Of a stretch of DNA of 58,024 nucleotides, positions 51,801 through 58,024 are shown in pieces. The position numbers were made by a program, and so were the translations under genes. Numbering within the stretch: position 1 is the first letter of the stretch; every line of letters starts with the position of its first letter. The notes beneath the pieces are model-generated. The model saw only the letters and a program-made list of their open reading frames with translations. It did no database searches and was not told the DNA's origin. The stretch is from contig QUFP01000029.1 in the NCBI GenBank assembly GCA_003478935.1, forward strand, positions 1 through 58,024, written 5' to 3'. Source of the DNA: Firmicutes bacterium AF25-13AC. Its GTDB lineage: Bacteria; Bacillota; Clostridia; Lachnospirales; Lachnospiraceae.

Positions 51801-52455
51801 GCTAAAAGAGCATATAGGTGAACTTAAAAAGAGCATACGCGGACTTGGCAGTGTCAATGTAAGTGCAATTGACGAGTTCAAAGAGGTGTCAGAGCGCTAT
51901 ACCTTTATGAAGACGCAGTACGAAGATCTTGTTGAGTCCGAGAAGACTTTGCAGAAAGTTATTGAAGAACTTGATGAGGGTATGCGAAAGCAGTTTAAGG
52001 AAAAATTTGAGGAAATTCGCGTTGAGTTTGACCGGGTTTTCAAAGAACTTTTCGGAGGCGGCAAAGGTACACTTGAGCTTGTTGAGGATGAGGATGTGAT
52101 AGAGGCCGGCATTCGTATTATCTCACAGCCGCCAGGCAAGAAGCTTCAGAACATGATGCAGCTTTCCGGAGGCGAAAAGGCGCTTACTGCAATTGCGCTT
52201 ATGTTTGCTATTCAGAATTTAAAGCCGTCGCCGTTTTGTCTTCTTGATGAGATAGAGGCAGCGCTAGATGATTCTAATGTAGGCCGTTTTGCAAACTACC
52301 TGCATAAGCTTACGGCAAACACGCAGTTTATTGTAATTACACATAGACGAGGAACAATGACTTCAGCTGACCGCCTGTATGGTATCACGATGCAGGAGAA
52401 GGGTGTATCAACACTCGTAAGCGTCAACTTGATTGAAAAGGATCTCGACAAGTAA
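48898..52455 (+). CDS. smc: chromosome segregation protein SMC
   Basis: 1185 residues, full length. ABC-type ATPase with a long antiparallel coiled coil, core of the condensin-like complex that compacts and separates chromosomes. N-terminal Walker A GPNGSGKSNVADAVRWVLGE (about 32-51), coiled coil (about 170-505), hinge (about 515-680, with HGVVADLIHVEKRYETAIE), second coiled coil (680-1010) and C-terminal signature LSGGEKALTAIALMFAIQ with Walker B FCLLDEIEAALDD (about 1090-1125). It begins 24 bp after rnc. Confidence 0.97.
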   Translation: MYLKSIEVQGFKSFANKTLFEFHNGITCIVGPNGSGKSNVADAVRWVLGEQSSKQLRGANMQDVIFSGTQNRKPQGYASVAITFDNSDRHLNLDYNEVTVSRRIYRSGESEYRLNGTQCRLKDVTELFYDTGIGKEGYSIIGQGQIDKILSGKPEDRRELFDEAAGIVKFKRRKAAAKKKLESEQANMVRLSDIMSELSRQVGPLEKQAASAKEYLRLRDELKQYDIDAYAVESTKTESDLSALEKNLAITTRDYEDTNRSSEALKAKYERQQDSLNSLDAQISALRDEISDCQTNRQEKEGAVNVLKEQINTEYLRRTHTSQRMEVLEKEQKEYEAQLEEEQKKRQECSRESYDITAKKDGAQSVLIQVQDGLASYQQALKDDQGKMISLLNEKSSFVGELQKYQTLLEQAKTEQAQMNRRLLESKTDESIWQKREKECQAAYQEISQKKTELTEKQAKLSDLLEKEQKRKEQLQNEYYEQRRLHQVSVTRAESLRNLAERYEGYGNSIRKIMEVKKQNPGIHGVVADLIHVEKRYETAIETALGGAIQNIVTDTEQTAKHMIEYLKQGRFGRATFLPLDAITARDEFSQKDALKEPGVIGLASSLVKTSDMYKRLVSFLLGRIVVVDTIDHGMKVSAKYRRSLRIVTLEGELLNPGGSMTGGAFKNSSNLLGRNRELEELEIKIKKETENLNKLSSSFEELEKKVVNLSQQTQKQQNEIQNLTLKETEGRLRVREATQRVEEIVKDREHLNNELVLQEGKLERIKASFEQVASAIKELEFAGDESKDSADRNQSFVDEMMKQRDDLTKEISELSTKQLQLKQQEQFILANISRIAQEADKRKTEQEELKTVFLACEDAVAQKTAQIDEVQKQMQALEVTVQQKEAELSKVNERRNHINDSLKGFFAKREELSTRLSALDRDLLRMNNHKERFESRLDELAEYLWEEYELRPSDAKAAAKSDRPLSELKEHIGELKKSIRGLGSVNVSAIDEFKEVSERYTFMKTQYEDLVESEKTLQKVIEELDEGMRKQFKEKFEEIRVEFDRVFKELFGGGKGTLELVEDEDVIEAGIRIISQPPGKKLQNMMQLSGGEKALTAIALMFAIQNLKPSPFCLLDEIEAALDDSNVGRFANYLHKLTANTQFIVITHRRGTMTSADRLYGITMQEKGVSTLVSVNLIEKDLDK

Positions 52456-52492
52456 TTATCAACAAATACAGAAATAGATAGGCAGGTGGACT

Positions 52493-53440
52493 ATGGAAGA
52501 AAAGAAAAAAGGTTTTTTTGCCCGATTAAAGGAAGGTTTGACAAAGACAAGAAACAGCATTGTTTCAGGAATTGACTCTGTTTTCAGAGGCTTTACGGAC
52601 ATTGATGATGATTTCTATGAGGAAATCGAGGAAATTTTAATCATGGGCGACTTAGGTGTTGATGCGACGGAGAAAATCTTAACAGATATGAAGCAGAAGG
52701 TAAAAGAGCTTCATTTAAAGGAGCCTCACGAGTGCAAGGAGGTTTTAATTGACAGTATCCGCCGTCAGATGGATCTAGGTGAAAATGCCTACGAGTTTGA
52801 GCACAGAAAATCAGTTGTGCTTGTTATAGGTGTCAATGGTGTTGGAAAGACGACATCAATTGGCAAATTGGCTGATCAATTAAAGGCAGAGGGAAACAGT
52901 GTGCTCTTAGCAGCAGCTGATACTTTCCGTGCTGCTGCAATTGATCAGCTTGAAGAGTGGGGAAAACGTGCAAATGTTGGTGTTATTTCCCATAAGGAAG
53001 GTTCCGACCCGGCAGCAGTTATTTTTGATGCTGTTCAGGCAGCAAAGGCAAGAAATACAGATGTTTTAATTTGTGATACGGCCGGTCGTCTTCATAATAA
53101 AAAGAACCTGATGGAAGAGCTTAAAAAGATCAATCGTATCATCGACAAGGAGTATCCGGAAGCATATAGAGAGACGCTTCTTGTTCTTGACGGTACAACT
53201 GGTCAGAATGCACTTTCTCAGGCAAAGCAGTTTATGGAGGTTGCTGATATTAGTGGTATCATCTTAACAAAGATGGATGGAACCGCAAAGGGTGGAATCG
53301 CAGTAGCGATCCAGTCCGAGCTTGGCATTCCGGTTAAATATATCGGTGTTGGCGAGCGCATTGATGATCTGCAGAAGTTTAATTCCGAGCAGTTTGTCAC
53401 CGCATTGTTTGACCGCAAGGACACATCGTCAGAGCAGTAA
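52493..53440 (+). CDS. ftsY: signal recognition particle receptor FtsY
   Basis: 315 residues. GTPase that docks the SRP-ribosome complex at the membrane. A short basic N-terminal region (EEKKKGFFARLKEGLTKT) replaces the long acidic A domain of E. coli, as usual in Firmicutes. N domain (about 20-95), then the G domain: GVNGVGKTTSIGKLA (about 113-127), DTFRAAAIDQLEEW, DTAGRLHNKKNLMEEL and TKMDGTAKGG (about 259-268). Follows smc by 37 bp, the standard rnc-smc-ftsY order. Confidence 0.96.
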   Translation: MEEKKKGFFARLKEGLTKTRNSIVSGIDSVFRGFTDIDDDFYEEIEEILIMGDLGVDATEKILTDMKQKVKELHLKEPHECKEVLIDSIRRQMDLGENAYEFEHRKSVVLVIGVNGVGKTTSIGKLADQLKAEGNSVLLAAADTFRAAAIDQLEEWGKRANVGVISHKEGSDPAAVIFDAVQAAKARNTDVLICDTAGRLHNKKNLMEELKKINRIIDKEYPEAYRETLLVLDGTTGQNALSQAKQFMEVADISGIILTKMDGTAKGGIAVAIQSELGIPVKYIGVGERIDDLQKFNSEQFVTALFDRKDTSSEQ

Positions 53441-53542
53441 AGCACCAAAGTTCTAACAGGAAAAAGCAGCAAAACTAACAATACAATATAGTAGAAAGTG
53501 CATCAAGTAACGCATAACAAGCGAAAAGAAAGGCATGAGAAA

Positions 53543-54823
53543 ATGGAAGAATTGACATTAGAGAAATTTGAGGAAGCCAGTGAGATCGTAAGCCGCGTCA
53601 CACTGGAGACAAAATTAAAGTACAGCGAGTATTTCTCAAACCAGACTGGAAATAAGGTCTATTTCAAGCCTGAGAATATGCAGTACACCGGAGCTTACAA
53701 GGTAAGAGGTGCGTACTACAAGATTTCCACTTTAAGTGAGGAGGATCGCGCAAAGGGTATCATCACTGCATCCGCAGGAAATCACGCACAGGGTGTTGCT
53801 TACGCAGCAAAGCTGTATAACGCAAAGGCAGTTATCGTTATGCCGACAAATACACCGTTAATTAAGATTAACCGTACCAAGAGCTATGGCGCTGAGGTTG
53901 TTCTGTACGGAGATGTGTATGATGACGCATGTGAGCATGCGTTGAAGCTTGCAGAAGAACATGGATATACATTTATCCATGCTTTTAATGATCTGGATGT
54001 TGCATGTGGACAGGGAAGCATCGCAATGGAGATTATAAAGGAGCTTCCGACTGTTGATTACATTCTTTGCCCAATCGGCGGCGGCGGACTGTGTACAGGT
54101 GTTTCCACATTAGCTAAGATGCTTAATCCAAAGATTAAGGTTATCGGAGTAGAGCCAGAAGGTGCAAATTGTATGCAGGAATCTTTAAAGGCTGATCATG
54201 TTGTAAGCCTTCCGAGTGTCAACACAATTGCAGATGGTACAGCAGTGCGTACTCCTGGAGATAAGCTGTTCCCGTATATTAAAGCAAATGTAGATGAGAT
54301 CATTACCGTACCGGACGACGAGCTGATCGGTGCATTTCTTGATATGATCGAGAATCACAAGATGGTTGTAGAAAACTCCGGACTTCTGACTGTTGCAGCA
54401 CTCAAGCATCTTGATGTAAAGAATAAGAAGATCGTTTCTATCTTAAGCGGTGGTAACATGGATGTCATCACCATGTCCTCTGTTGTACAGCACGGATTAA
54501 TTCAGAGAGGAAGAATCTTCTCCGTATCCTGTCTGCTTCCAGATAAGCCGGGCGAGTTAGCAAAGGTTGCTTCCCTTATCGCGCAGGTAAAGGGCAATAT
54601 CATTAAGCTTGACCACAATCAGTTTATTACCATAAATAGAAGCGCCGCAGTAGAGTTAAAGATCACCATGGAGAGCTTTGGTGAGAGCCATAAGAAAGAG
54701 ATCATCGCTGCATTAGCAGAGGGTGGTTTCCGTCCGAGGAAATTAGAGCAAATCTGTAAAAATAAAAAAGTCAGCCACAAGATACGAATGATCAAGTGGC
54801 TGGCTTTTTTATTAAAGTATTAA
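53543..54823 (+). CDS. ilvA: threonine ammonia-lyase (catabolic type with ACT domain)
   Basis: 426 residues as read from ATG 53543; the true end is probably 54759. Deaminates threonine to 2-oxobutanoate with PLP. PLP Lys in TGAYKVRGAYYKI (about 57), SAGNHAQGVAYAAK, the phosphate loop GGGGL and a C-terminal ACT domain (about 325-400; DKPGELAKVASLI). The last 20 codons run through an intrinsic terminator and are Lys-rich, which is not normal. One extra G near 54739 would give the ending RPREIRANL and a 405-residue protein, the family's usual size. It follows ftsY by about 100 bp. The tdcB name is also used for this type. Confidence 0.9.
   Translation: MEELTLEKFEEASEIVSRVTLETKLKYSEYFSNQTGNKVYFKPENMQYTGAYKVRGAYYKISTLSEEDRAKGIITASAGNHAQGVAYAAKLYNAKAVIVMPTNTPLIKINRTKSYGAEVVLYGDVYDDACEHALKLAEEHGYTFIHAFNDLDVACGQGSIAMEIIKELPTVDYILCPIGGGGLCTGVSTLAKMLNPKIKVIGVEPEGANCMQESLKADHVVSLPSVNTIADGTAVRTPGDKLFPYIKANVDEIITVPDDELIGAFLDMIENHKMVVENSGLLTVAALKHLDVKNKKIVSILSGGNMDVITMSSVVQHGLIQRGRIFSVSCLLPDKPGELAKVASLIAQVKGNIIKLDHNQFITINRSAAVELKITMESFGESHKKEIIAALAEGGFRPRKLEQICKNKKVSHKIRMIKWLAFLLKY
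54766..54810. terminator. bidirectional terminator after threonine ammonia-lyase
   Basis: AAAAGTCAGCCAC (54766-54778) pairs with GTGGCTGGCTTTT (54796-54808), one G-T pair, A run on the left and T run on the right. It serves both the lyase and the converging toxin gene. Confidence 0.85.
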
Positions 54824-55092
54824 AAAAGATCAGAATGTGTTCCAGTGCGAAACAAGAATAATTCAAGCTGATCGTTATCTGTACGATATACAAGTAGCCA
54901 ATCTGGCTCGATATGGCATTCACGAAAATCGCGGTAATTTCCAGTCAAATTGTGATCGCGATATTTAATATCAAGAGGTTGTTGTGCAGCTAGAGTGTTG
55001 ACAACCACTGAGAGAAGTTCTAGGTTCAGTCCGCGTTTCTTTGCAAGTTTTAAGTCCTTTTTAAATTGATTAGATGGAATAATACTAAGCAT
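54820..55092 (-). CDS. YafQ/RelE-type toxin
   Basis: 90 residues from ATG 55092, seven bases after GAGG; an ATG at 55104 lies upstream of that site. RelE/ParE fold: SNQFKKDLKLAKKRG, helical pair, YRDHNLTGNYRDFRECHIEPDW then LLVYRTDNDQLELFLFRTG, with the C-terminal His of the YafQ group (GTHSDLF). Such toxins cleave mRNA on the ribosome. Its start overlaps the antitoxin stop by 8 bp (translational coupling), and it ends at the shared terminator. Confidence 0.9.
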   Translation of the reverse strand: MLSIIPSNQFKKDLKLAKKRGLNLELLSVVVNTLAAQQPLDIKYRDHNLTGNYRDFRECHIEPDWLLVYRTDNDQLELFLFRTGTHSDLF

Positions 55093-55363
55093 TGAGTACC
55101 TCATTCATTAGATCGTCAAATGAGTCATAACGCTTATAGTTTTCAGGATGTAGCTTCATCTGATCATATTCTGCAAGTGCTGCTTTAGTTTCAGCATTTG
55201 GGGACATGCGTTTCACTTCAAATGGTATACCATCATGATTAACAGCACTTTTAAGAAACATGGTAATTGCAGTAGACATATTCAGACCAAGATCAGCAAA
55301 CAGTGCTTCAGCAGACTGTTTAAGATTTGCGTCAACGCGGACGTTAATATTAGTTGTAGCCAT
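55085..55363 (-). CDS. RelB/DinJ-type antitoxin
   Basis: 92 residues. N-terminal ribbon-helix-helix (TNINVRVDANLKQSAEALFA, GLNMSTAITMFLKSAV) for DNA binding and dimerisation; the C-terminal part (YDQMKLHPENYKRYDSFDDL) should wrap the toxin. AAAGGAG lies upstream of the ATG. It represses its own operon in known systems; the promoter at 55410-55438 is consensus and so would need repression. First gene of the antitoxin-toxin pair. Confidence 0.92.
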   Translation of the reverse strand: MATTNINVRVDANLKQSAEALFADLGLNMSTAITMFLKSAVNHDGIPFEVKRMSPNAETKAALAEYDQMKLHPENYKRYDSFDDLMNEVLNA

Positions 55364-55409
55364 ATGGATAACTCCTTTCGAATTTTGCTGTGTTTTAGAT
55401 TCTGCTTAT

Positions 55410-55438
55410 ATTATAATTCATAACGCAAACAATGTCAA
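55410..55438 (-). promoter_or_regulatory. sigma-A promoter of the toxin-antitoxin operon
   Basis: Minus strand: perfect TTGACA (55433-55438), 17-bp spacer, TATAAT (55410-55415). Confidence 0.85.
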
Positions 55439-55443
55439 TACAA

Positions 55444-55462
55444 TGTAAAACTTTGTTTTACA
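55444..55462. promoter_or_regulatory. palindrome upstream of the toxin-antitoxin promoter
   Basis: TGTAAAAC (55444-55451), TTT, GTTTTACA (55455-55462), perfect 8-bp arms, five bases beyond the -35 box. Candidate operator for the antitoxin. From here to 55740 the sequence is AT-rich; I see no other gene or strong promoter. Confidence 0.45.
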
Positions 55463-55755
55463 TCTGAACAGGGATATTAGGCAAAGAACTGCATTGTGTG
55501 ACTGACTTTTGTTTGAAAAAATAGGAATTGTAGAAAAACACAAGGAATATAATCGTTTTTTTTGCTTTGACTGGTATAAGTGACGAAGCAAGAAATGAAG
55601 AAGATTTAATGTATTAAATAAAAGATAAAAAATATGAATAAATAAAGAATAAACTGTGAAAATGACACAAAAACTATAAAAATGATATTTACTTTTGTCA
55701 GCTGAATCCATTATACTAAAAGCTAAGAAAGATTGTGGAAAGGCAGGGGAAAGAA

Positions 55756-57564
55756 GTGAAAAAGTACAAATTGACAAGCAACATCCGCTTTCTCGTATTA
55801 GTGATGCGGCAGGCATCCAAAGCTTCCTTTGTGTTTGTGCTGTTGCGCATTCCGCTCGAGGTCATCATTCCGTATATCGGGATTTGGTTTCCAAATTTGA
55901 TCGTGCGGGCAATCGAGGAGAGTGCAAATCGGACACAGCTATTTACACAGGCAGCCGTTCTCGGAGGACTATTAGTAGTGTTGTCACTGGTGAACCAGTA
56001 CGGCAAAGGAATCGTGAGTGCGGAGTCGGCATATGTGCGCATGAAGCTGATGGATATGCTAAATGACCATTTAATGGATTGCAGCTATGACATGCTCGGT
56101 GACAAGAAGGTAATGCAAAGTCTGAGCCAGGCATCGCAGCGTATCTGGTCTAATACAGGATTTTTGGTCAATGCAGGTGAGAATACAGTTGCCTTCTTTT
56201 CCGCAGTGGCAGGTGTGGTCGTGTATCTTGCGGTGTTGTCAAAGCTTCCATTTTGGGTAATCCTTCTTTTGATCGCGGCGACGGTCGTGAGCTTTCTGAC
56301 ATCAGGCTTTGGCGAAAAGATACGACAGAAGCGCAACGATTATTTTGGTGAGAACGTAAGTCGTTTACTAGGGTTATCAAGTGAGATGTCGGATACCGCA
56401 AAGGGCAAGGATGTACGCCTCTATCAGATGCATCCGTGGGTTAATCATTATTACAATATTTATAACAAAAAACTGAATCGTGAGTATGGTCATATCGCAA
56501 AGTGGAATTTTATTTCAGACTCGATTGGAACTGTGCTGTCATTTGCAGCCGATGCTGTTGTGTATCTGTGCCTTACTGCATTTGCCATGCAAGGGAAAAT
56601 CACTATCGCGGAGTATGTGCTGTATATTGGTGCAGCGACTGGATTCACCGCGTGGGTGCGTCAGGTGACAGGACTTTTGCAGCGCGTCTGGAAGGTGAAC
56701 GGTGATCTTTCATGTGTTCGAACCTTCCTTGATACGGACAGTCGTGAAGAGGAACAGGGACAGTCGATACCATCTGGTGGATGGGTTTGCGCAGTGGATG
56801 TCTTAAAGAAAGGCGATCCGTGTGAGATCGAGTTTGATCATGTTAGCTATCGATATCCCAATAATGAAAAAGATACCTTAAAAGAATTGTCTTTCAAGAT
56901 AAAAGCAGGAGAGAAGATTGGGCTAGTTGGTATGAACGGCGCAGGAAAGAGTACACTGATTAAACTTTTGTGTGGGTTAATTCGCCCAACTAGCGGTCAT
57001 ATTCGGATTAATGGTGTCGATATCACATCAATGGAGCGAACGGAATGCTATAAACTATTCTCAACTGTCTTTCAGGATCTTCATATCTTTCCGGTGTCCA
57101 TAAAAGATAATATTGTCTGGGATGGACAAGTTGATGAGGCCTATTTTGCCCAGTGCTTAGAACAGGCTGATCTGGCTGAGTGGGTGTCTTCACTTAAGGA
57201 AAAAGAGAACACAAAACTAGTACAGGAGTTAGAAGAAGGTGCTGTGAATCTGTCAGGAGGCCAGTCACAGAAGTTGTTATTGGCGCGAGCATTATATAAA
57301 AATGCACCGATTCTTCTTTTGGATGAGCCGACTGCGGCACTCGATCCGATTGCTGAGAGCAATATTTATGAAAAGTATAACCAGTTGTCTGCGCACAAAA
57401 CGTCCATCTTTATTTCCCATCGTCTGGCAAGTACACGCTTCTGTGATCGTATCTTCTTGATGGAGGATGGACGGATTGCAGAGGAAGGAACGCACGAAGA
57501 ACTCTTAAAAAAGGCAGGAAGTTATGCAAAAATGTTTGAGGTGCAGCGTCAATACTATGTATAA
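55756..57564 (+). CDS. ABC transporter with fused membrane and ATPase domains
   Basis: 602 residues from GTG 55756, with AGGGGA five bases upstream; the frame is open back to 55735. N-terminal membrane domain (about 1-320, six helices expected; FVFVLLRIPLEVIIPYIGIW, LLVVLSLVNQYG), then an ATPase domain: Walker A GMNGAGKSTLIKLLCG (about 388-403), signature LSGGQSQKLLLARAL, Walker B PILLLDEPTAALDP and ISHRLAST with the switch His. It is a half-size type IV exporter that should work as a homodimer or heterodimer; substrate unknown. It stands alone between the toxin-antitoxin module and an IS element. Confidence 0.88.
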   Translation: MKKYKLTSNIRFLVLVMRQASKASFVFVLLRIPLEVIIPYIGIWFPNLIVRAIEESANRTQLFTQAAVLGGLLVVLSLVNQYGKGIVSAESAYVRMKLMDMLNDHLMDCSYDMLGDKKVMQSLSQASQRIWSNTGFLVNAGENTVAFFSAVAGVVVYLAVLSKLPFWVILLLIAATVVSFLTSGFGEKIRQKRNDYFGENVSRLLGLSSEMSDTAKGKDVRLYQMHPWVNHYYNIYNKKLNREYGHIAKWNFISDSIGTVLSFAADAVVYLCLTAFAMQGKITIAEYVLYIGAATGFTAWVRQVTGLLQRVWKVNGDLSCVRTFLDTDSREEEQGQSIPSGGWVCAVDVLKKGDPCEIEFDHVSYRYPNNEKDTLKELSFKIKAGEKIGLVGMNGAGKSTLIKLLCGLIRPTSGHIRINGVDITSMERTECYKLFSTVFQDLHIFPVSIKDNIVWDGQVDEAYFAQCLEQADLAEWVSSLKEKENTKLVQELEEGAVNLSGGQSQKLLLARALYKNAPILLLDEPTAALDPIAESNIYEKYNQLSAHKTSIFISHRLASTRFCDRIFLMEDGRIAEEGTHEELLKKAGSYAKMFEVQRQYYV

Positions 57565-57697
57565 ATTGTTTACAAAAGTCGGGTGGGAAAGCCCACGGTT
57601 TTAACCGTGGGATGAAAGCCAAGAAACTTTTTGCAATTATCGGACAATGATGTCGAATTTTGTCGAAATGTTGTACAGGTAACTGCTCGTTTTGTGC

Positions 57698-57726
57698 TTG
57701 TGTCCTTGTGTGTTGTATGATATACT
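57698..57726 (+). promoter_or_regulatory. promoter of tnpB
   Basis: TTGTGT (57698-57703), 17-bp spacer, TATACT (57721-57726) with an extended -10 TG at 57718-57719. Confidence 0.55.
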
Positions 57727-57779
57727 GTTTATGTCAGTAAAGAACATATATTCATATTCGCAGTTAAAGGAGGGCACAT

Positions 57780-58024
57780 ATGCATACGGTACAGCTTCTG
57801 TTAAAAACATCTAAATACGAACGCCATGAAATCGATCGTCGTTTTCATGCATTGGCACATTTGCATAATGTATGTGTAAAGCATGCCCGTAAATGCATGA
57901 TATGCCTTCAGCACTATAAGCGATATGCAGAACTCAGACAGTTATACAATGAGCTGGTGAAAAAAGAAAAAATGTCGAAAGAGGAGAAATCGCAAAAGAA
58001 AAAATTGGCAAAGCAATTAGCAGC
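57780..58024 (+). CDS. tnpB: TnpB-type RNA-guided nuclease of IS605 family, 5' part only
   Basis: ATG 57780 follows AAAGGAGGG by six bases. The open frame continues through the window edge, giving 81 residues. The N terminus (QLLLKTSKYE, then IDRRFHALAHLHNVCVKHAR) matches the N-terminal helical domain of IS605 OrfB/TnpB proteins, and a Lys-rich charged linker follows. The RuvC-like catalytic residues and zinc finger would lie beyond the edge and cannot be checked. TnpB proteins use an RNA from the element's right end to cut DNA at the donor or target site. Confidence 0.75.
   Translation, partial: MHTVQLLLKTSKYERHEIDRRFHALAHLHNVCVKHARKCMICLQHYKRYAELRQLYNELVKKEKMSKEEKSQKKKLAKQLA

Larger units (their letters stand above)
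57574..58024 (+). mobile_element. left end of an IS200/IS605-family element (runs off the window)
   Basis: A hairpin CCCACGGTT (57592-57600) / AACCGTGGG (57603-57611) preceded by GGGAAAG is of the type recognised by the single-strand transposases of this family. TTAC (57570-57573) just outside resembles the cleavage tetranucleotide of IS608. The tnpB gene lies inside. No tnpA is visible upstream. The insertion point is only about 6 bp after the ABC transporter stop codon. Confidence 0.7.

Noticed and set aside
1..58024. CRISPR arrays, rRNA genes, prophage modules
   Set aside because: No regularly spaced direct repeats, no rRNA-like sequence, and no phage structural genes seen on either strand.

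Overview
The window looks like a chromosomal stretch of a Gram-positive anaerobe of the class Clostridia, most likely a Lachnospiraceae gut commensal. Supporting this are low-to-medium GC, strong AGGAGG-type ribosome binding sites, near-consensus sigma-A promoters, anaerobic ribonucleotide reductase (nrdD), phosphotransacetylase, plant-glycan enzymes (GH13, GH78), and the block DUF177-rpmF-plsX-acpP-rnc-smc-ftsY in normal Firmicutes order. The family-level assignment is inference.

Layout. 0-8.5 kb: an accessory cassette with a short secreted protein, a secreted propeller-like protein, a winged-helix regulator, and a divergent MacB-like export operon with two different adaptor proteins around an ATPase and a permease. 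8.5-14.6 kb: adenosine deaminase, a GH13 glucosidase, a threonine-aldolase-family enzyme, galE and an AraC regulator. 14.8-26.8 kb: nrdD, ruvAB-zapA, a U32 peptidase, a SEDS/PBP cell-wall pair, a Nudix hydrolase, an orphan eukaryotic-type HisA and an SGNH hydrolase. 26.8-29.4 kb: a compact McrBC-like restriction module, then tRNA-Leu(CAA). 29.6-36.1 kb: upp, a YdcF-like protein, an ATP-grasp enzyme, a zf-HC2 protein, polA and coaE. 36.2-39.4 kb: an alpha-L-rhamnosidase (GH78) divergent from an AraC regulator. 39.4-46.8 kb: housekeeping genes (a WalJ-like hydrolase, ACT protein, DUF711/PFL protein, folA, tmcAL, pta) sprinkled with two families of small structured repeats. 45.8-54.8 kb: the conserved rpmF-to-ftsY block and threonine ammonia-lyase. 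54.8-58.0 kb: a DinJ/YafQ-type toxin-antitoxin pair, an ABC exporter, and the left end of an IS200/IS605-type element with a truncated tnpB running off the window.

Two cross-cutting observations stand out. First, at least seven single-base deletions interrupt otherwise normal genes, three of them in polA and one in an ABC Walker A motif; an eighth is likely at the end of threonine ammonia-lyase. This pattern looks like indel errors in the sequence rather than biological decay, and the affected genes should be read as probably intact. Second, the 40.5-46.8 kb region holds a family of about 170-bp repeats with GATAC/GTATC ends whose long hairpin shows compensatory base changes between copies, and a separate foldback element of about 190 bp with 11-bp terminal inverted repeats and 10-bp flanking direct repeats. 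Together with the two-adaptor export cassette, these are the best candidates for something undescribed.
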